DNA of 64,000 nucleotides from Rugalucina vietnamica (taxonomy: Eukaryota; Mollusca; Bivalvia; Lucinida; Lucinidae), in assembly GCA_964017185.1 (NCBI GenBank), contig OZ024879.1:22695456-22759455 (forward strand). Reading direction: 5' to 3'. Of this stretch, positions 29,307 to 41,383 are shown one piece after another. Numbering within the stretch: the stretch's first letter is position 1; each line of letters opens with the position of its first letter. Made by a program: the position numbers and the translations under genes. Below the pieces are notes generated by a model that was not told where the DNA came from, searched no databases, and was given only the letters and a program-made list of their open reading frames with translations.

Positions 29307-31232
29307 TTTTTCTTAACACTATTCGAACTTCTCAGCAGATGACATCTTTAAAACCTATGTTGAAAAGATACGATGATTTAGGTATTTCATGATTATGCAA
29401 GCAACTGTGACCTTCTCACATTGAAGAAGGGCTGCGATATCACAGACTGATCAAAAGCACACTCGCTTATCGTGTTCGGACCTAATGCTAACGCTGTTCA
29501 GGTGAGACATAGTGTAACAGTGGCAATAAGTGAGATGGTTGCGAACCATTGAGGAAAATGTGTAGGCGTCAAACACGAACGTCTATGTATTGCTGAAGAT
29601 TAAAATATCTGCAATCAATGTAAACCGAAAAGAATAAAAAGTAAAACCAAGTCCCTTTAAGAGCAGAGAAAACATTAATGCGAAAGGGAATGGGCCATAT
29701 AAAAGGGACATTTTTATGACCGTAAATATTGGGTTAAGCGGAAAAAACATCAGACCGTAGTCTGCTTCCTTCTTGCAGTCCAGTTTGAAATCAATGTCAA
29801 AGGGGTTCATACCTGACAAGCTTAATACCAGATAATATCAGGGGAATTATCGCATTTGAAGGATGTTGTGGCAGCAACGTAGAATTATATATGGTTTAAT
29901 GTAAAACTGGTAAGCAAAGGCTAATAAACACTCCCAAGCTTAATGCACATAATCACCATATACACAGTCGTTTACCAAAACAATGTGAAACCAACCATGT
30001 CCAGACATCCATTTCATAATCCACGCTTGGCCAATGGTTCATGGTCTTATATCCAACTTAAGTCAGGTGGTCGAAATAATGTTGAACGGTTCTGAGCGCT
30101 TGTGCCAATTACAACAGCAGACGGTGTGGCTCCAGCAACAGAAAGTATACTTCAAGTAGAATGATTTGTTGTGGGTATGCTTTTGAACAACCATGCTCAT
30201 CATCGAAATATAGGCGCTTCATAAATCAATCAGCCTGTACAGTGTTTTGAAAATGCAATTGAATTGCAGAAACAATTGTTGCAATAGTTGAACAATATAG
30301 CTGATGACTTTGCTAATTATTACAATGGTAATGGCTCAAAAAATACCTAATCTCGGTTTTAGAATAAAATGCCTATTCTATCATTCATGATATGATGTAG
30401 ATTTGCATCCCTCTGTTAATTCTGCTTACTTAAAACTTAACAAATATACATTTAGATAAGCTTTTTGAATCAGAGGCCATTTTCCCTTATACTAAGATTA
30501 AGGCGGCCATTTTGACCACCATCTTGCATCAATGCTATGATGTTGGGTCAGAACTAAACTCAAACTTGAACTGTTAACAAAATAAAGTAAAGTCAAAAAC
30601 AAGACTTTAATGATTTAACAACGCATATAAGATCAAGACCAAGTTCTCTATATCATTTTTTCGGCGGCCATCTTGGTCACCATCTTGCCTTTTTGTTATG
30701 ATTGGAGCGTCAAAACATAAACAAAACTAAATTATGGTGTTTTTGTTAATAAGAATATAAAATGAGCATTTTAAACACAAAACATTGAGTATATGCAACT
30801 CTGGGATGCTGTTTTCTTGTTTATGCCAACCATCTTGGACGCCATGTTGATTTTTTATTTTTTCAAACAATTCATTATGCAGTTTTTGAACTGGCATGGT
30901 CTGATGAACCAGAATAAGACAGTAAGGACAACCAGAGAAGTGAAATTTTTGCTTAACATACATGTATTATGTTGATTTTTGCAATATTTTCCGCCATTTG
31001 TCGGCCATTTTGAATTTTTGAATATTTCAAAATGCTCAATGATGCCAAGGTGGCATCACTCGGATTCTTCATATGAAAGGTATCAAGAAGTGAAATCCAT
31101 AAAAAACATTTAATGCGGCACACATTTCCAGGTCACAGGCCAAATCCATGTTTGGCAATTGGACTATCTACCAGAAAAATAAAAACGTCCGATAACCAAA
31201 GTCTGTATTTACTGGGTGACCGTTTGGATGAC

Positions 31233-31375
31233 TGGCATTTGAGTCGCGACGCGAGAAAACCTGTCTTCGGGGTTTCCGACCAGGTCCGACACAAACCAGC
31301 CTGATATCAGCTTCCAACTAACTGCGAAGCTGATCAACGCCTTTGTTTTCGCATAGGCAAAAATCCGTGTGCTAA
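31233..31375 (+). mobile_element. MITE-B with internal deletion
   Basis: Left end TGAGTCGCGACGCGAGAAAA, then GGTTTCCGACCAGGTCCGAC, then GCGAAGCTGATCAACGCC and GCATAGGCAAAAATCCG. The middle TAGAAAGTAGAGG-type part is missing. Confidence 0.7.
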
Positions 31376-31401
31376 AATACTGTATCCTCTTAAGATATAG
31401 C

Positions 31402-31402
<1 letters not shown>

Positions 31403-31463
<61 letters not shown>
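31403..31463. repeat. (GAT)n microsatellite
   Basis: About 20 uninterrupted GAT triplets. Confidence 0.95.
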
Positions 31464-31465
<2 letters not shown>

Positions 31466-31659
31466 ATTCCAGTCTTCGGTCTAAGTCTGCTGTCATTAAA
31501 CAACAAGTATTCGGCTTTTTCAGAGGCTTCCTAGCTCGTTGATGACTCCATCAGAAATAAGGGCTGTCGCAGGACAGCGTGCTCGACTGCTTCTGACCTT
31601 TGTCAAACATAAGGCCAAACCCGACCAGTAACCCAAAGCAATATGCTCATACATCTTTT

Positions 31660-32600
31660 TGCCTTGATGCAATAAGGCAAAATCACTGAACCATGAAAGT
31701 TAACTATAATTACCTAAGATTTAAAGGTCTCACTCATATTGTGAAAGAAGTGTGTTCATATACCAACTGAGTGCCAAGACACAAGGCAAAATCACTGAAC
31801 CGTGAAAAAAGGTCACACTGACCTATAAGTATTGCAGGGTCAAAGGTCTAGTGATACTTACTCATAATGTGAAAGAAAAATGATCATATACCCATTCAGT
31901 GTTGAGATATAAAGCAAAATCACTGAACCATGAAATAAGGTCATAGTGACCTATAAGTATGTTTGGATTAAAGGTCTGGTCATACTCATTCATAATCAGA
32001 AAGAAGTATGAAAACATACCAACTGAGTGTCGAGATATAAAGCAAAATCACTGAACCATGAAATTAGGTCACAGTGACCCAGGAATACTTTACGGTCAAA
32101 GGCCTTGTCATACTCATACATATCGTGAAAGAAGTATGTTCATATACCAATTGAGTGCCGAGATATAAAGGAAAATCACTGAACCGTGAAATTAGGTCAT
32201 TGACCTAGGACTACTTCAGGGTCAAAGGTCTTGTCATACGCAAACATACTTTGAAAGAAGTTTGTTCATAAACCATTTGAGTACCGAGATATAAGGCAAA
32301 ATCACTGAACCGTGAAATTAGGTCACAGTGACCTATAAGTATATTCGGGTCAAAGGTCTGGTCATACTCGCTCATAATCTGAAAAAGGTATGAAAATATA
32401 CTAATTGAGTGTCAAGATATAAGGCAAAATCACTGAACCGTGAAATTAGGTCACAGTGACCTATAAGTATATTGGGGTCAAAGGCCTGGTCGTACTAACT
32501 CATAATCTGAAAGAAGTAAGAAAATATACTAATTGAGTGTCAAGATATACGGCAAAATCACTGAACCATGGAAAGTAGGTCAACCGACCCTTACCGTCAT
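31660..32600. repeat. 128-bp tandem repeat, about eight copies
   Basis: ATCACTGAACC anchors lie at 31682, 31791, 31919, 32047, 32175, 32301, 32429 and 32557: spacings 109, 128, 128, 128, 126, 128 and 128. Units include AAATTAGGTCACAGTGACCT, GGGTCAAAGGTCTGGTCATA and ATTGAGTGTCAAGATATAAG. Confidence 0.9.
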
Positions 32601-32689
32601 GACACACAAGTCAGTGTCACAAAGTCAAAAGATGAATGACCAACCATCCTCCTAAGTTGTTTTTATTAAGAAATAAAAAGAAAAAAATT

Positions 32690-33440
32690 CGGGGAGTTCT
32701 AGGTTTTGATCTCTAGCCCCGCCCCACTGACTCCGACCCAGAGGTCCGATGTCATGGAACCTAAAGTTGCTTTATGATAAGTTGTTGTCAAGATATGCCT
32801 CCTTGTAAAAGTTACACAGCAGAACATCTATTTTTAGTGTTCTAGTTTTTAACCTCCAGCCCCACCCCCAGGCATGGACCCAGGGGCCCGATGCCATGGA
32901 ATGAAAGCTAACCCTACAGGTTACCTATGGTCCGAGTATGAAAGCACTCTGATAAAAAGTTTTCAAGATATAGACTTCTAGAATACTATATCACAGAAAA
33001 GCCATTATTATTAATGGTGTTCTAGATTTTAACCTCTAGCCCCACCCCCTGGCATGGACCCAGGGATCTGATGCCATGGAATGAAAGCCGACCCTACAGG
33101 GTGTCAATGGCCCAAGTATCAATGCTTTCTGATGAGTGGTTGTCAAGATATGGACTTCTAGAAAACTTTAACACAAGAATTGCCATTTTTGAAGGTGTTC
33201 TAGATTTTAACCTCCAGCCCCACCCCCTAGCCTGGACCCAGGGGTCCGATGCCATGGAATGAAAGCTAACCCTACAGGGTATCTATGGTCCAAGTATGAA
33301 TGCTTTCTGATGAGTGGTTGTCAAGATATGGACTTCTAGAAAACTTTAACGCAAGTGTGACGCGCACGCGCACGGGAACGGGAACGGGAACGTGGACGAC
33401 CGGGGTGACTGCAAGCTCTATGCACTTCGTGCAGTCGAGC
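32690..33440. repeat. ~170-bp tandem repeat, about four copies, inverted relative to 12.5 kb
   Basis: CCTCTAGCCCCACCCCCTGG-type anchors near 32713, 32855, 33035 and 33212, each followed by CCGATGCCATGGAATGAAAG and later GTTGTCAAGATATGGACTTC. The right edge holds GGGAACGGGAACGGGAACGT and TGCACTTCGTGCAGTCGAGC. It follows directly on the 128-bp array, so both may be parts of one element. Confidence 0.8.
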
Positions 33441-33443
33441 TAA

Positions 33444-33730
33444 AAACATGTCCGCGAAATGTATACCTACGTTAACCCCTATTTTATACTGAAGAACTGG
33501 GGTGTTGCAAGGGTATACCTATTTTTCTTATCTTCTCTCAAAACATACGCTGAGGGTACTCATTAAAACGGGATCGGCGAGGCAGTTCTAACGTGCACCC
33601 TCAATCATGTCAATGTATGTTATGAGAGAAAATATATATATAAAAAAAACTTGTTTAATGAAATTTTCATTTTTTTTTTTTCTTATGAAAAACAAATTTT
33701 GTATATTGCGTGGGCAACTTTTCGTAATGT
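33444..33730 (+). mobile_element. MITE-A, near full length
   Basis: AAAACATGTCCGCGAAATGT, GAACTGGGGTGTTGCAAGGG, a diverged palindrome (AACATACGCTGAGGGTACTC) and the end GCGTGGGCAACTTTTCGTAATG-like terminus. Confidence 0.75.
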
Positions 33731-33734
33731 CATT

Positions 33735-34165
33735 AAGAAAACTTGCCCATACAATAAACAGATAATTTTTTTCATTACGGAAACATCTCCGTTTTCACAA
33801 AATATTCTATAAATCAGCTGATTTTGATTTATTTTTGTATTATTTACACTTGTTGTCCATAAAACCATGTATTTTGAGTATATGTTATGATCATCTCATC
33901 GATTCCATGATAACAGATACCCACAATATATGATTTTATGGATTAATATTAAAATTCAACTTTTTCATACCTACCCCTGATTTCCCCCATTTTTTACTAT
34001 ATGTAAGGTGCAAATCTGGGGTAGTTTTCATACGGAGATGTTGCCATGATGTAGCTTTAAAAATGAAAATTTTCAACTATAAAATTTTGATATTTTTCTT
34101 ATTTTTGCTCAAAACATAGATTTCGGATACACGTTAGAACCGCCTCACCGATGCTGAAGCACCAG
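33735..34165. mobile_element. Diverged MITE-A subfamily copy and fragments
   Basis: 33772-34057 has ends CATTACGGAAACATCTCCGT and ACGGAGATGTTGCCATGATG and a different central hairpin (AAAACCATGTATTTTGAGTA with ACCCACAATATATGATTTTA). 33735-33765 and 34060-34165 are fragments of the common type. Confidence 0.65.
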
Positions 34166-34337
34166 CGTAAAAAAACTCTACCTAATCGTGACTTAACTAA
34201 ACCTTTTAGCGTGATATGTTTAATATGTATAGTCTTCTAGCTACCCATACCCCCCTCCCCCCCCAGGGGGAATTTTCTACACTATGATTTTCTAAAAGTA
34301 CATTGAAAAAGCTATCAAACCCTGCTTTCTGCCATCT

Positions 34338-37300
34338 GGAAGTGGAAGCGTTTGCGTTTTATGCTATGTTTCATTATATTACCCTATATATTCAATTTTT
34401 GCGTTTTAATAATGGGGGTACACATAGAAAACTGAAGATATCTCAGTTGTTTCTTATCCTAGACCATTGAACTTGGTCTCATTTTAATGCTTATACATAG
34501 CCCTTTTAACCAATAATAAGTCATGGAAAATATCTAATTTGCATATTCATGAATTTTCATTAAAACATTAAAATGAAAAACGAAACAGTTAAAAATCAGT
34601 TATCCCCATAAAAACTAATTTCAGGCCTAAACTATCATTGTGGCTCATTGTTATTGTACCAGTTATACTATTTGACAAATTTGTTGACGCCATGGACCTT
34701 AATGAAAATTTTCTCATTTGCATTTTCATGAATATTAATGAAAATGACGAAAATAAAAATTTACTCTATTGCCATTTAAGGGTTTGAGTGGGTTGTAGGA
34801 TGTACATTGCAACCTTAGACCAATTGCTCATGGGTTCCAGTTTGGTCAGAGGATCACTTTAATGCCCATTTGAGTGATCACCCCCACCCCTAATAAGCAG
34901 AGGAATTATTGTGGTACACCTCTATTACTACATGTATCTTGGCTACTGATAGACATAGAGAGCTGAAATAGGTATCAAATGATTGCTTTGGCAATGTTTT
35001 ATAATCATGTAATAAGATATATAAACAAGCTGGCTATCTTAATGCTCAAATATTAAAAAGAAGTTCAGATATTAGAAAAGAAACAGATAAAGGAAGGGGT
35101 ATACCAAACAAAATTGCTAATATCTCAGTGACCAAAAACTCTAAGAGAGCTGAAATGTGTATCAAATGATTGGTATGATAATGTTCTATAATCATGTGAT
35201 AAGATACAGAAAGTATCTGACTTTCTTGATGTTCAAATATTGATAAGAACTTTCAATAGAAGAGAAAAATCACAGAACAATGGAGGGGGTATACCTACAG
35301 ATATGTTTATATCTCAGCAACCAAAGGCCATAGAGAGTTGAAACTTATAACAAATGATTGCTATGATAACATTCTAAAACACTGAAATAAGATACATTTA
35401 CAATCAGACTTTTCTGCTGTTCGACTATTGATGAAATCAATAAATATAGTAGAAAAATCACAGAACTTGGATGGGGTTTACCTATAGAAATGTTTATATC
35501 TCAGCAACCAAAAGCCATATAGAGCAGAAATTATTATCAAATGATTGCGTTGACAATTTCTATAACCTTGTAATATGATATATAAACAAGCTGACTTTTT
35601 TGTTGCTCAACTATTTAAGAAAACTTAAGATATAAGAGAAAAATCACTGCCAAATGAAGGGGGTATACCAATGACATTGCTAATATCTCAGTGACCAATC
35701 GCTCTAGAGTGTTGAAATTGGTACCAAATGATTGGTATGATAATGTTCTATAATTGTATGATTAGACATCTAAATAATCTAACTTTCTTGTTGTTCGAAT
35801 ATTGATGAGAACTTTAAATATTAGATAAAAATCAAAGAAAAATGGAGGGGGTATACCAATATAAACGTTTATATCTCAGCAACCAAATGTCCTAGAGTGC
35901 TGAAATGTGTATCAAATGATTTCTTTGACAATATTCTATAACCATGTAATAAGATATATAAACAAGCTTACTTTCTTGTTGCTCAAATATTCAAGAAAAC
36001 ATAAGATATAGCAGAAAAATCACTGCCAAAGGAAGGAGGTATACCAATAAAATTGCTAATATCTCAGTGACCAATAGCTTTAGAAAGCTGAAATTGGTAT
36101 CAAATGATTGGTATGATAATGTTCTATAATCATGTGATAAGATCATGTAATAATCGAACTTTTTTGTTGTTCAAATATTGAAGATAACTTTTAATATTAG
36201 ATAAAACTCAAAGAAAAACGGAGGGGGTATACCAATGTAAACGTTTATATCTCTGCAACCCAATGTCCCAGAGAGCTGAAATTAGTATCAAATGATTGCT
36301 ATGACAATATTCTACAATTATGTAATAAGATATGTAAACAAACTTACTTTCTTGTTGCTCAAATATTTAAGAAAACATAAGTTATAGCAGAAAAATCACT
36401 GCCAAAGGAAGGAGGTATACCAATAAAATTGCTAATATCTCGGTGACCAAGAACTCTAGAGAGCTGAAATTGGTATCAAATCATTGCTAGGATTATGTTC
36501 TATAACCATGTGGTAAGACACACAAACATTCCGACTTTCTTGTTTTTCGAATATTGATAAAAACTTTAAATTTAAGGGAAAAATCGCAGAAAAATGGAGG
36601 GGGTATACCAATGAAAAGGTTAATAACTCAGCAACCAAAAGCTCTAGAGAGCTGAAATTGGTATCAAATAATTGGTATGATAATGTTCTATAATTGTTTG
36701 ATTAAACATATAAATAATCTAACCTTCTTGTTGTTTGAATATTGATGAGAACTTAAAATATTAGATAGAAAATCAAAGAAAAATGGAGGGGGTATACCAA
36801 TATAAACGTTTATATCTCAACAACAAACAACCCTAGAGAGCTGAAATTGGTATCAAATGATAGATATGACAATAATTTATAATTATATAATAAGATACAG
36901 GAAAAAGTTGACTATCTTGTGGCCAAAATTTAAGAAATCTTTAGATATAAGAGAAAAACATAGACAAATGAAGGGAATATACCAATAGAATTGACAATAT
37001 CTCAGCAACCAAAAGCTCTAGAGAACTGAAATTGGTATCAATTGATTGACAGGATCATATTCTATACACAAAAAATATAAAACTAACAGAAATAATCAGA
37101 TACAAGTCATTCTGTAGGTATACCAGTTCATTTTTTCATTATTTCTCTGTGATTTCTAGTTTTCATTAATATTCATGAAAAAATAGATGAGCCTTATATC
37201 CTTAAATACATGTATTATATGTATAAGGGTGATAGAACAGGGTCATAGCATTCATTTGATTCCACATTAGTGTTCCATGTTTATCAACAGCCCAGGTACA

Positions 37301-37738
37301 AATGATACTATATGTATACACCCATTTTTCCAGGATTTTTTACTTTTTAATTAATATTCATGAATATACAAATGAGATAATTTTCACATAGGCTCATGAA
37401 AACAATAAATTTATGAAATATGTCTAAATGGTGCAATATAAATTTGTCACAACGATAGTTTAGGCCTGAAATGAGTTAATTTATGGGTTTTTAATGATTT
37501 TCTACCATTTTCATGTTTTCATTAATATTCATGAATATGCAAAGTAGATATTTTGCATTACTTATCATAGAATAAAAGAGCTATGTCTAAGCTTTAAAAA
37601 AAGACCAAGTTCGATGGTCTAGGATTAGTAACAGCAGAGGTATGATCGATTTTCTACGCCTACCCCCATTATTTCTATACAAAAGATGGTATCAGGTCAT
37701 TTAATAAAACATAGCGTAAAACGCAAACGCTTCCACTT

Positions 37739-37740
<2 letters not shown>
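34338..37740. mobile_element. 3.4-kb element: ~400-bp TIRs around twelve ~187-bp satellite units
   Basis: The left arm starts GGAAGTGGAAGCGTTTGCGT; the right arm, reverse-complemented, starts identically. Arms (about 34338-34760 and 37310-37740) share AATAATGGGGGTA, ATCCTAGACCATNGAACTTG, TTTGCATATTCATGAATNTT and TTTCAGGCCTAAACTATC. Unit anchors (CTGAAAT or variant) lie at 34963, 35150, 35338, 35525, 35712, 35900, 36088, 36276, 36463, 36652, 36841 and 37026, spaced 185-189. Over 35.7-36.5 kb the units alternate between a GCTAATATCTCAGTGACC and a GTTTATATCTCAGCAACC type. No transposase is present. Poly-T (37742-37782) abuts the right end. Confidence 0.88.

Positions 37741-37741
<1 letters not shown>

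Positions 37742-37782
<41 letters not shown>
37742..37782. repeat. Poly-T run
   Basis: Forty-one T residues directly after the right end of the 3.4-kb element. Confidence 0.95.
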
Positions 37783-37783
<1 letters not shown>

Positions 37784-37913
37784 GCGTTAAAGGGACTTAT
37801 GGAATGCAAAAAGGGTAGTAGTATCAAAGGCTTATATATAAATCAATTACAGCTCAAGAAAAATAAGGTATATAGTGCGTTAAATAGATTAGATTGCTCA
37901 ATTTCACCCGTAC

Positions 37914-38195
37914 ACATTACGAAAACACGCCCATGCAATATACAGTGAATTTAAAGTTGTAAAAAATGAAAATTTTCCGGAGAAAATTTTTGATATTTTT
38001 CTTATTTTTGCTAAAAACATAGAATGTGGGTACACGTTAGAACCGCCTCGGCGTGGCGGTTCTAACGAGTACCCACAATCTATGTTTTGGAGCAAAATAA
38101 CAAAAATAGGTATACCCCCTGCATATCCCAATTTTACTATATAAAAGTGGGGTTTAATGGGGTATTCAGTGCACGGGCATTTTTTCCTGATGAAG
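37914..38195 (-). mobile_element. MITE-A, full length
   Basis: CATTACGAAAACACGCCCAT at one end and GGGCATTTTTTCCTGATG at the other. The palindrome has the GC loop AGAACCGCCTCGGCGTGGCG. A good reference copy for both termini. Confidence 0.85.
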
Positions 38196-38204
38196 AATAT
38201 CATT

Positions 38205-38433
38205 TGAGCCTGTGCTAATTGGGTTCCGATCAGGTCCGACACAAACCGGTCTGTACAGTGACATAAGATGGTTAGAGGCTGGAAATTTTGGTTTTAGAAA
38301 GTATCTAGGAAGTGTACTATCTGTGTAGCGAAAACAAAGGTGCTCGACATGTTCGTTGTTACCGCGAAACTGGTCTGCGCCTTTGTTTTCGCATATGCAG
38401 ATTGTTGGTTTTCTTATGCACTGGCTCATTTGG
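38205..38433 (+). mobile_element. MITE-B
   Basis: TTGAGCCTGTGCTAATTGGG at the left, GGTCCGACACAAACCGGTCT, AGCGAAAACAAAGGTGCTCG, GGTCTGCGCCTTTGTTTTCG, and TTCTTATGCACTGGCTCA at the right. It follows the MITE-A copy by about 10 bp. Confidence 0.78.
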
Positions 38434-38534
38434 TATGTGTGTCTAAATGTACCTGTGGGATTTCAGTCTTAATTTTAACCAAATGCTAACGTGCTACTGC
38501 ATCGAATCATTCGCCTCTCGTCCGTACCTTGAAC

Positions 38535-38725
38535 GCCGCTTTTGTATAGCAAAACTGGGGTTCGCAGGGGTTTACCTATTTTTCTTAGTTTTGCTCCAAG
38601 TCATAGATTGTTGGTGCTCGTTAGAACCGCCTCGCCGAAAAATATCAAAATTTTTCCGCTGGAAATTTTCATTTTTTAAAGCTCAAAAAATCTCTGTTTA
38701 TTGCAAGGGCAAGTTTTCATAATGG
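38535..38725 (+). mobile_element. MITE-A, partial
   Basis: TTTTGTATAGCAAAACTGGG, GTTAGAACCGCCTCGCCG with the right palindrome arm deleted, and the end GGGCAAGTTTTCATAATGG. Confidence 0.7.
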
Positions 38726-38817
38726 AATTTCAGTCTTAATCTCAACCAAATGCCAAAGTGCTGCTGCATCGAATCCATCGCTCCTGGTTTACAAGGCAAT
38801 TATGGCAACCACTGTGA

Positions 38818-38886
38818 CATTTACGAAAACTTGTCCATGCAATATACAGATTTTTTTTTTGGTTGTGAAAAATCTGAAATCTCATT

Positions 38887-38917
<31 letters not shown>

Positions 38918-39082
38918 CTTATTTTTTGCTCAAAACATAGATTGTGGGTACACTGACATATTCTATGTTTTGGAGTAAAAATAAGAAAAATAGGTATACC
39001 CCTGCATACCCCAGCTTTACTATATAAAAGTGTGTTTAAGGGGGTATACTTTTCACGCACATGTTTTCCTGATGAAATTGGG
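38818..39082 (-). mobile_element. MITE-A with poly-T expansion
   Basis: Ends CATTTACGAAAACTTGTCCA and CGCACATGTTTTCCTGATG. A poly-T run at 38889-38917 lies in one arm and most of the loop is deleted. Confidence 0.75.
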
Positions 39083-39261
39083 ATGTTTCTAAACATGAAC
39101 ACGGATAACCTAACTTCCTGACACATGGACTACATGGTATCACCAACCACTTGAACAGGAAATATACAATACATGCCCTTCTCGAGCCTAGTCGTACTAT
39201 GGGTTTCAATTGGGTTTAGATATATTGTATGTGATAGAATCTTTAAAAAGGTATTTGTATT

Positions 39262-39462
39262 TTGTAACGAATACCCCATTATACCCCACTTTATATCTGG
39301 GGTAGCAAAACTCGTCGAGGCGGTTCTAGACAGTACCCACAATCTATGTTCTGGAGCAAAATAAAAAAAAAAAATAGGTATACCCCTGCAAACCCCAGTT
39401 TTCCTTTATAAGAGTGGGGTTTAAGGCGGTATACAATTCACGGACATATTCTCCTGATGTGC
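39262..39462 (-). mobile_element. MITE-A, rearranged
   Basis: AATACCCCATTATACCCCAC then CGTCGAGGCGGTTCTAGACA, ACCCACAATCTATGTTCTGG and the end GGACATATTCTCCTGATGT. The first palindrome arm is lost. Confidence 0.65.
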
Positions 39463-39649
39463 CCCTAGTATGTATACACGTAGTTCAATAAAATAAGGTT
39501 CCTCGTTAGTATGTACGTATGATTAAATTGGTTTCAAATTTTCACATTTGACAGTGGTATACATGTATGTAATGGGAGTCACAAATGTTTTTTTCTTGGG
39601 GTTCTCCCGTTTTCGCCCCACGTATACAGTGAAAATGTTAAATATATAA

Positions 39650-39752
39650 TATATATACTGACAGACAAAAGAAACGCTACACCCTAAAACGAGTGACTTT
39701 TTAAACGTAGAAAAATGACGTATCATCTCGTGTACCACCCCCCCCCCCCCCC

Positions 39753-39785
<33 letters not shown>

Positions 39786-40790
39786 ACTTTATAGACAAGG
39801 TCAAGACGGGTGGGTCGAAAATGTACACCCCAAACAAAGAATGATAATGACGCCGATACGAAAACACGTTTTTCGTGATTTAATTTGCACGATAACAACA
39901 AACTTCAAATGTTGCCATATCTATGCAAGCTACACATTATCAGAAACGTCATGCCTCAACAACGTCAGCCGTTAGCGAGTCATTGTGTGCTGGCATTCCC
40001 CTAGATTATGAAGTCATACCCTTTGGTATACACCGAACCACAATAAATCGACTTGCAATCATATTAACATCGGCCTTGACTACAGACGACCAACGAAAAT
40101 CTCAAGGTCACGAGTTACGTCACAAGTGCATGATCGCTACATTTGATTACGTCATTTACGCATTAGGTTTTCAAATGTTGAATCGTCCCTGTTGTCGCTG
40201 GATTAGTTCGAGAATAGTTTTACGTCGACTTGCAGCAGTTGCTTCACGCCCACGTAGGTCAATTCGTGCTCGTTGTCTGACGCACCCTCACTTACGTCAA
40301 CGCATACAATACGGACTTTCTCAGAAGGAACAACATTGATGTTACTCCCGGTGTAATGCTAACTAACCCTATCGCCAAATATGTCACAGACAGAGCTCAT
40401 GGGATCAATAGATAGAAGGATCCGTAAACGTCAACAACAGCCATAGACGTTGAACGACCTTCGAGCTGCCTAGAGGGAATATTCGTAACGCACTCCACAT
40501 TAGTCGGTTAAGTGTCTAAAACCCCTAAATGCGTCGACGAAGAGATTGGTGATGGATGAAAGGGTCATTGACCCATACATGGATGCTTGTGAAAAGTAAA
40601 ATACGGGTAGTTTGACGTCGGACGCTACATGTATTAGCTGAAGTTGATATCAACTTCAAATTCACGTTGTTAATTGAAAAAAAAAGTATCTTTTGTCAAT
40701 TTAATCAATTTTGTTTTGAAATAAATAAGATAGAGATTAAATTTCTTAAAGTAACATCTGTAGCGTTTCTTTGTCAGTCAGTATATATAA
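39650..40790 (+). pseudogene. Tc1-like transposon relic
   Basis: Left end ATATATACTGACAGACAAAA followed by GAAACGCTACA; right end, reverse complement ATATATACTGACTGACAAAG and AAACGCTACA: an inverted pair of about 30 bp. Between them the plus-strand frame at 39923-40339 (138 codons) ends with a region reading WISSRIVLRRLAAVASRPRR then LTHPHLRQRIQYGL, which has the pattern of the second helix-turn-helix region of Tc1-type transposases. No intact DDE domain follows. A poly-C/poly-A tract (39738-39784) interrupts the left part. The element is short (1.14 kb) and dead. A Tc1/mariner assignment rests on memory of the family pattern, not a search. Confidence 0.65.
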
Positions 40791-41383
40791 TATACTCAAG
40801 GACTTTGCAAACGCCTCACTTGTTTTATTGCTCCTTACTCTCAGAATACGGCATGAAATATCAGTAAAAATATTTTTGAAATAAAAAGTACATCTAGTCT
40901 GCTTAACTTCGATACAAAAACTAAAGCGTCAACACCAGTTATTAACGTCATACACGATGGATTCAAGCGTTACCCAGAATTCAACAAAAACAAAGTATGG
41001 GGACGTTAAATATTCATCAGATAAAAAATGATTTCTGGAAAGAAACACCGCAAGCCAAGCAAATGCTGTTGGTTTGCTTTCATTTGCACTAAAACGGAGG
41101 TAGTTACGTCACTTTTACGTTTATTAAGAAAACTTTATTTTATTCGTGTAAAATGAAACGAATTCAAAAGATTTTGTGCATAATGAATAGGCAAGGACTT
41201 ACGTAAAATTACTTTCGACGCTGTAATCGAATGGCTAGAGGTCTTTTGAACACTTACGCTTGACGTCATCAAATAACGTTGGCGCCTCAAACGGCATTGA
41301 AAGAAATCCCTCATTTTGATTTTGCTTTTTCTTGTGCTTAAGGTCGTTAGCTATCACAAGAGACGGTTGTTTTTTTACAAAAA
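40791..41383. other. No feature recognised
   Basis: AT-rich DNA rich in ACGT words; short open frames only. Confidence 0.5.

Larger units (their letters stand above)
27100..31060. mobile_element. ~4-kb element with long inverted arms of GATGGCC repeats
   Basis: GATGCCACCCTGGCATCATT at 27104 is inverted near 31058. The arms share CATGGCGTCCAAGATGGT-type text, AACAAGAAAACAGCA and CGTTTAAAATGCTCA in opposite orientation. CAAGATGGCNNNCAAGATGG anchors recur on the left near 27141, 27296, 27460, 27636 and 27800 and inverted on the right near 30510, 30670, 30835 and 31000. Between the arms (about 27930-30460) no transposase is recognised; a retroelement 3' end lies at 28895-29306. Confidence 0.6.

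Noticed and set aside
31660-32600. CRISPR array
   Set aside because: Regular 128-bp spacing is a plain tandem repeat with no short repeat/unique spacer structure, in a eukaryotic context.
39715-39975. Proline/lysine-rich 86-codon frame
   Set aside because: It is made by the poly-C/poly-A tract.
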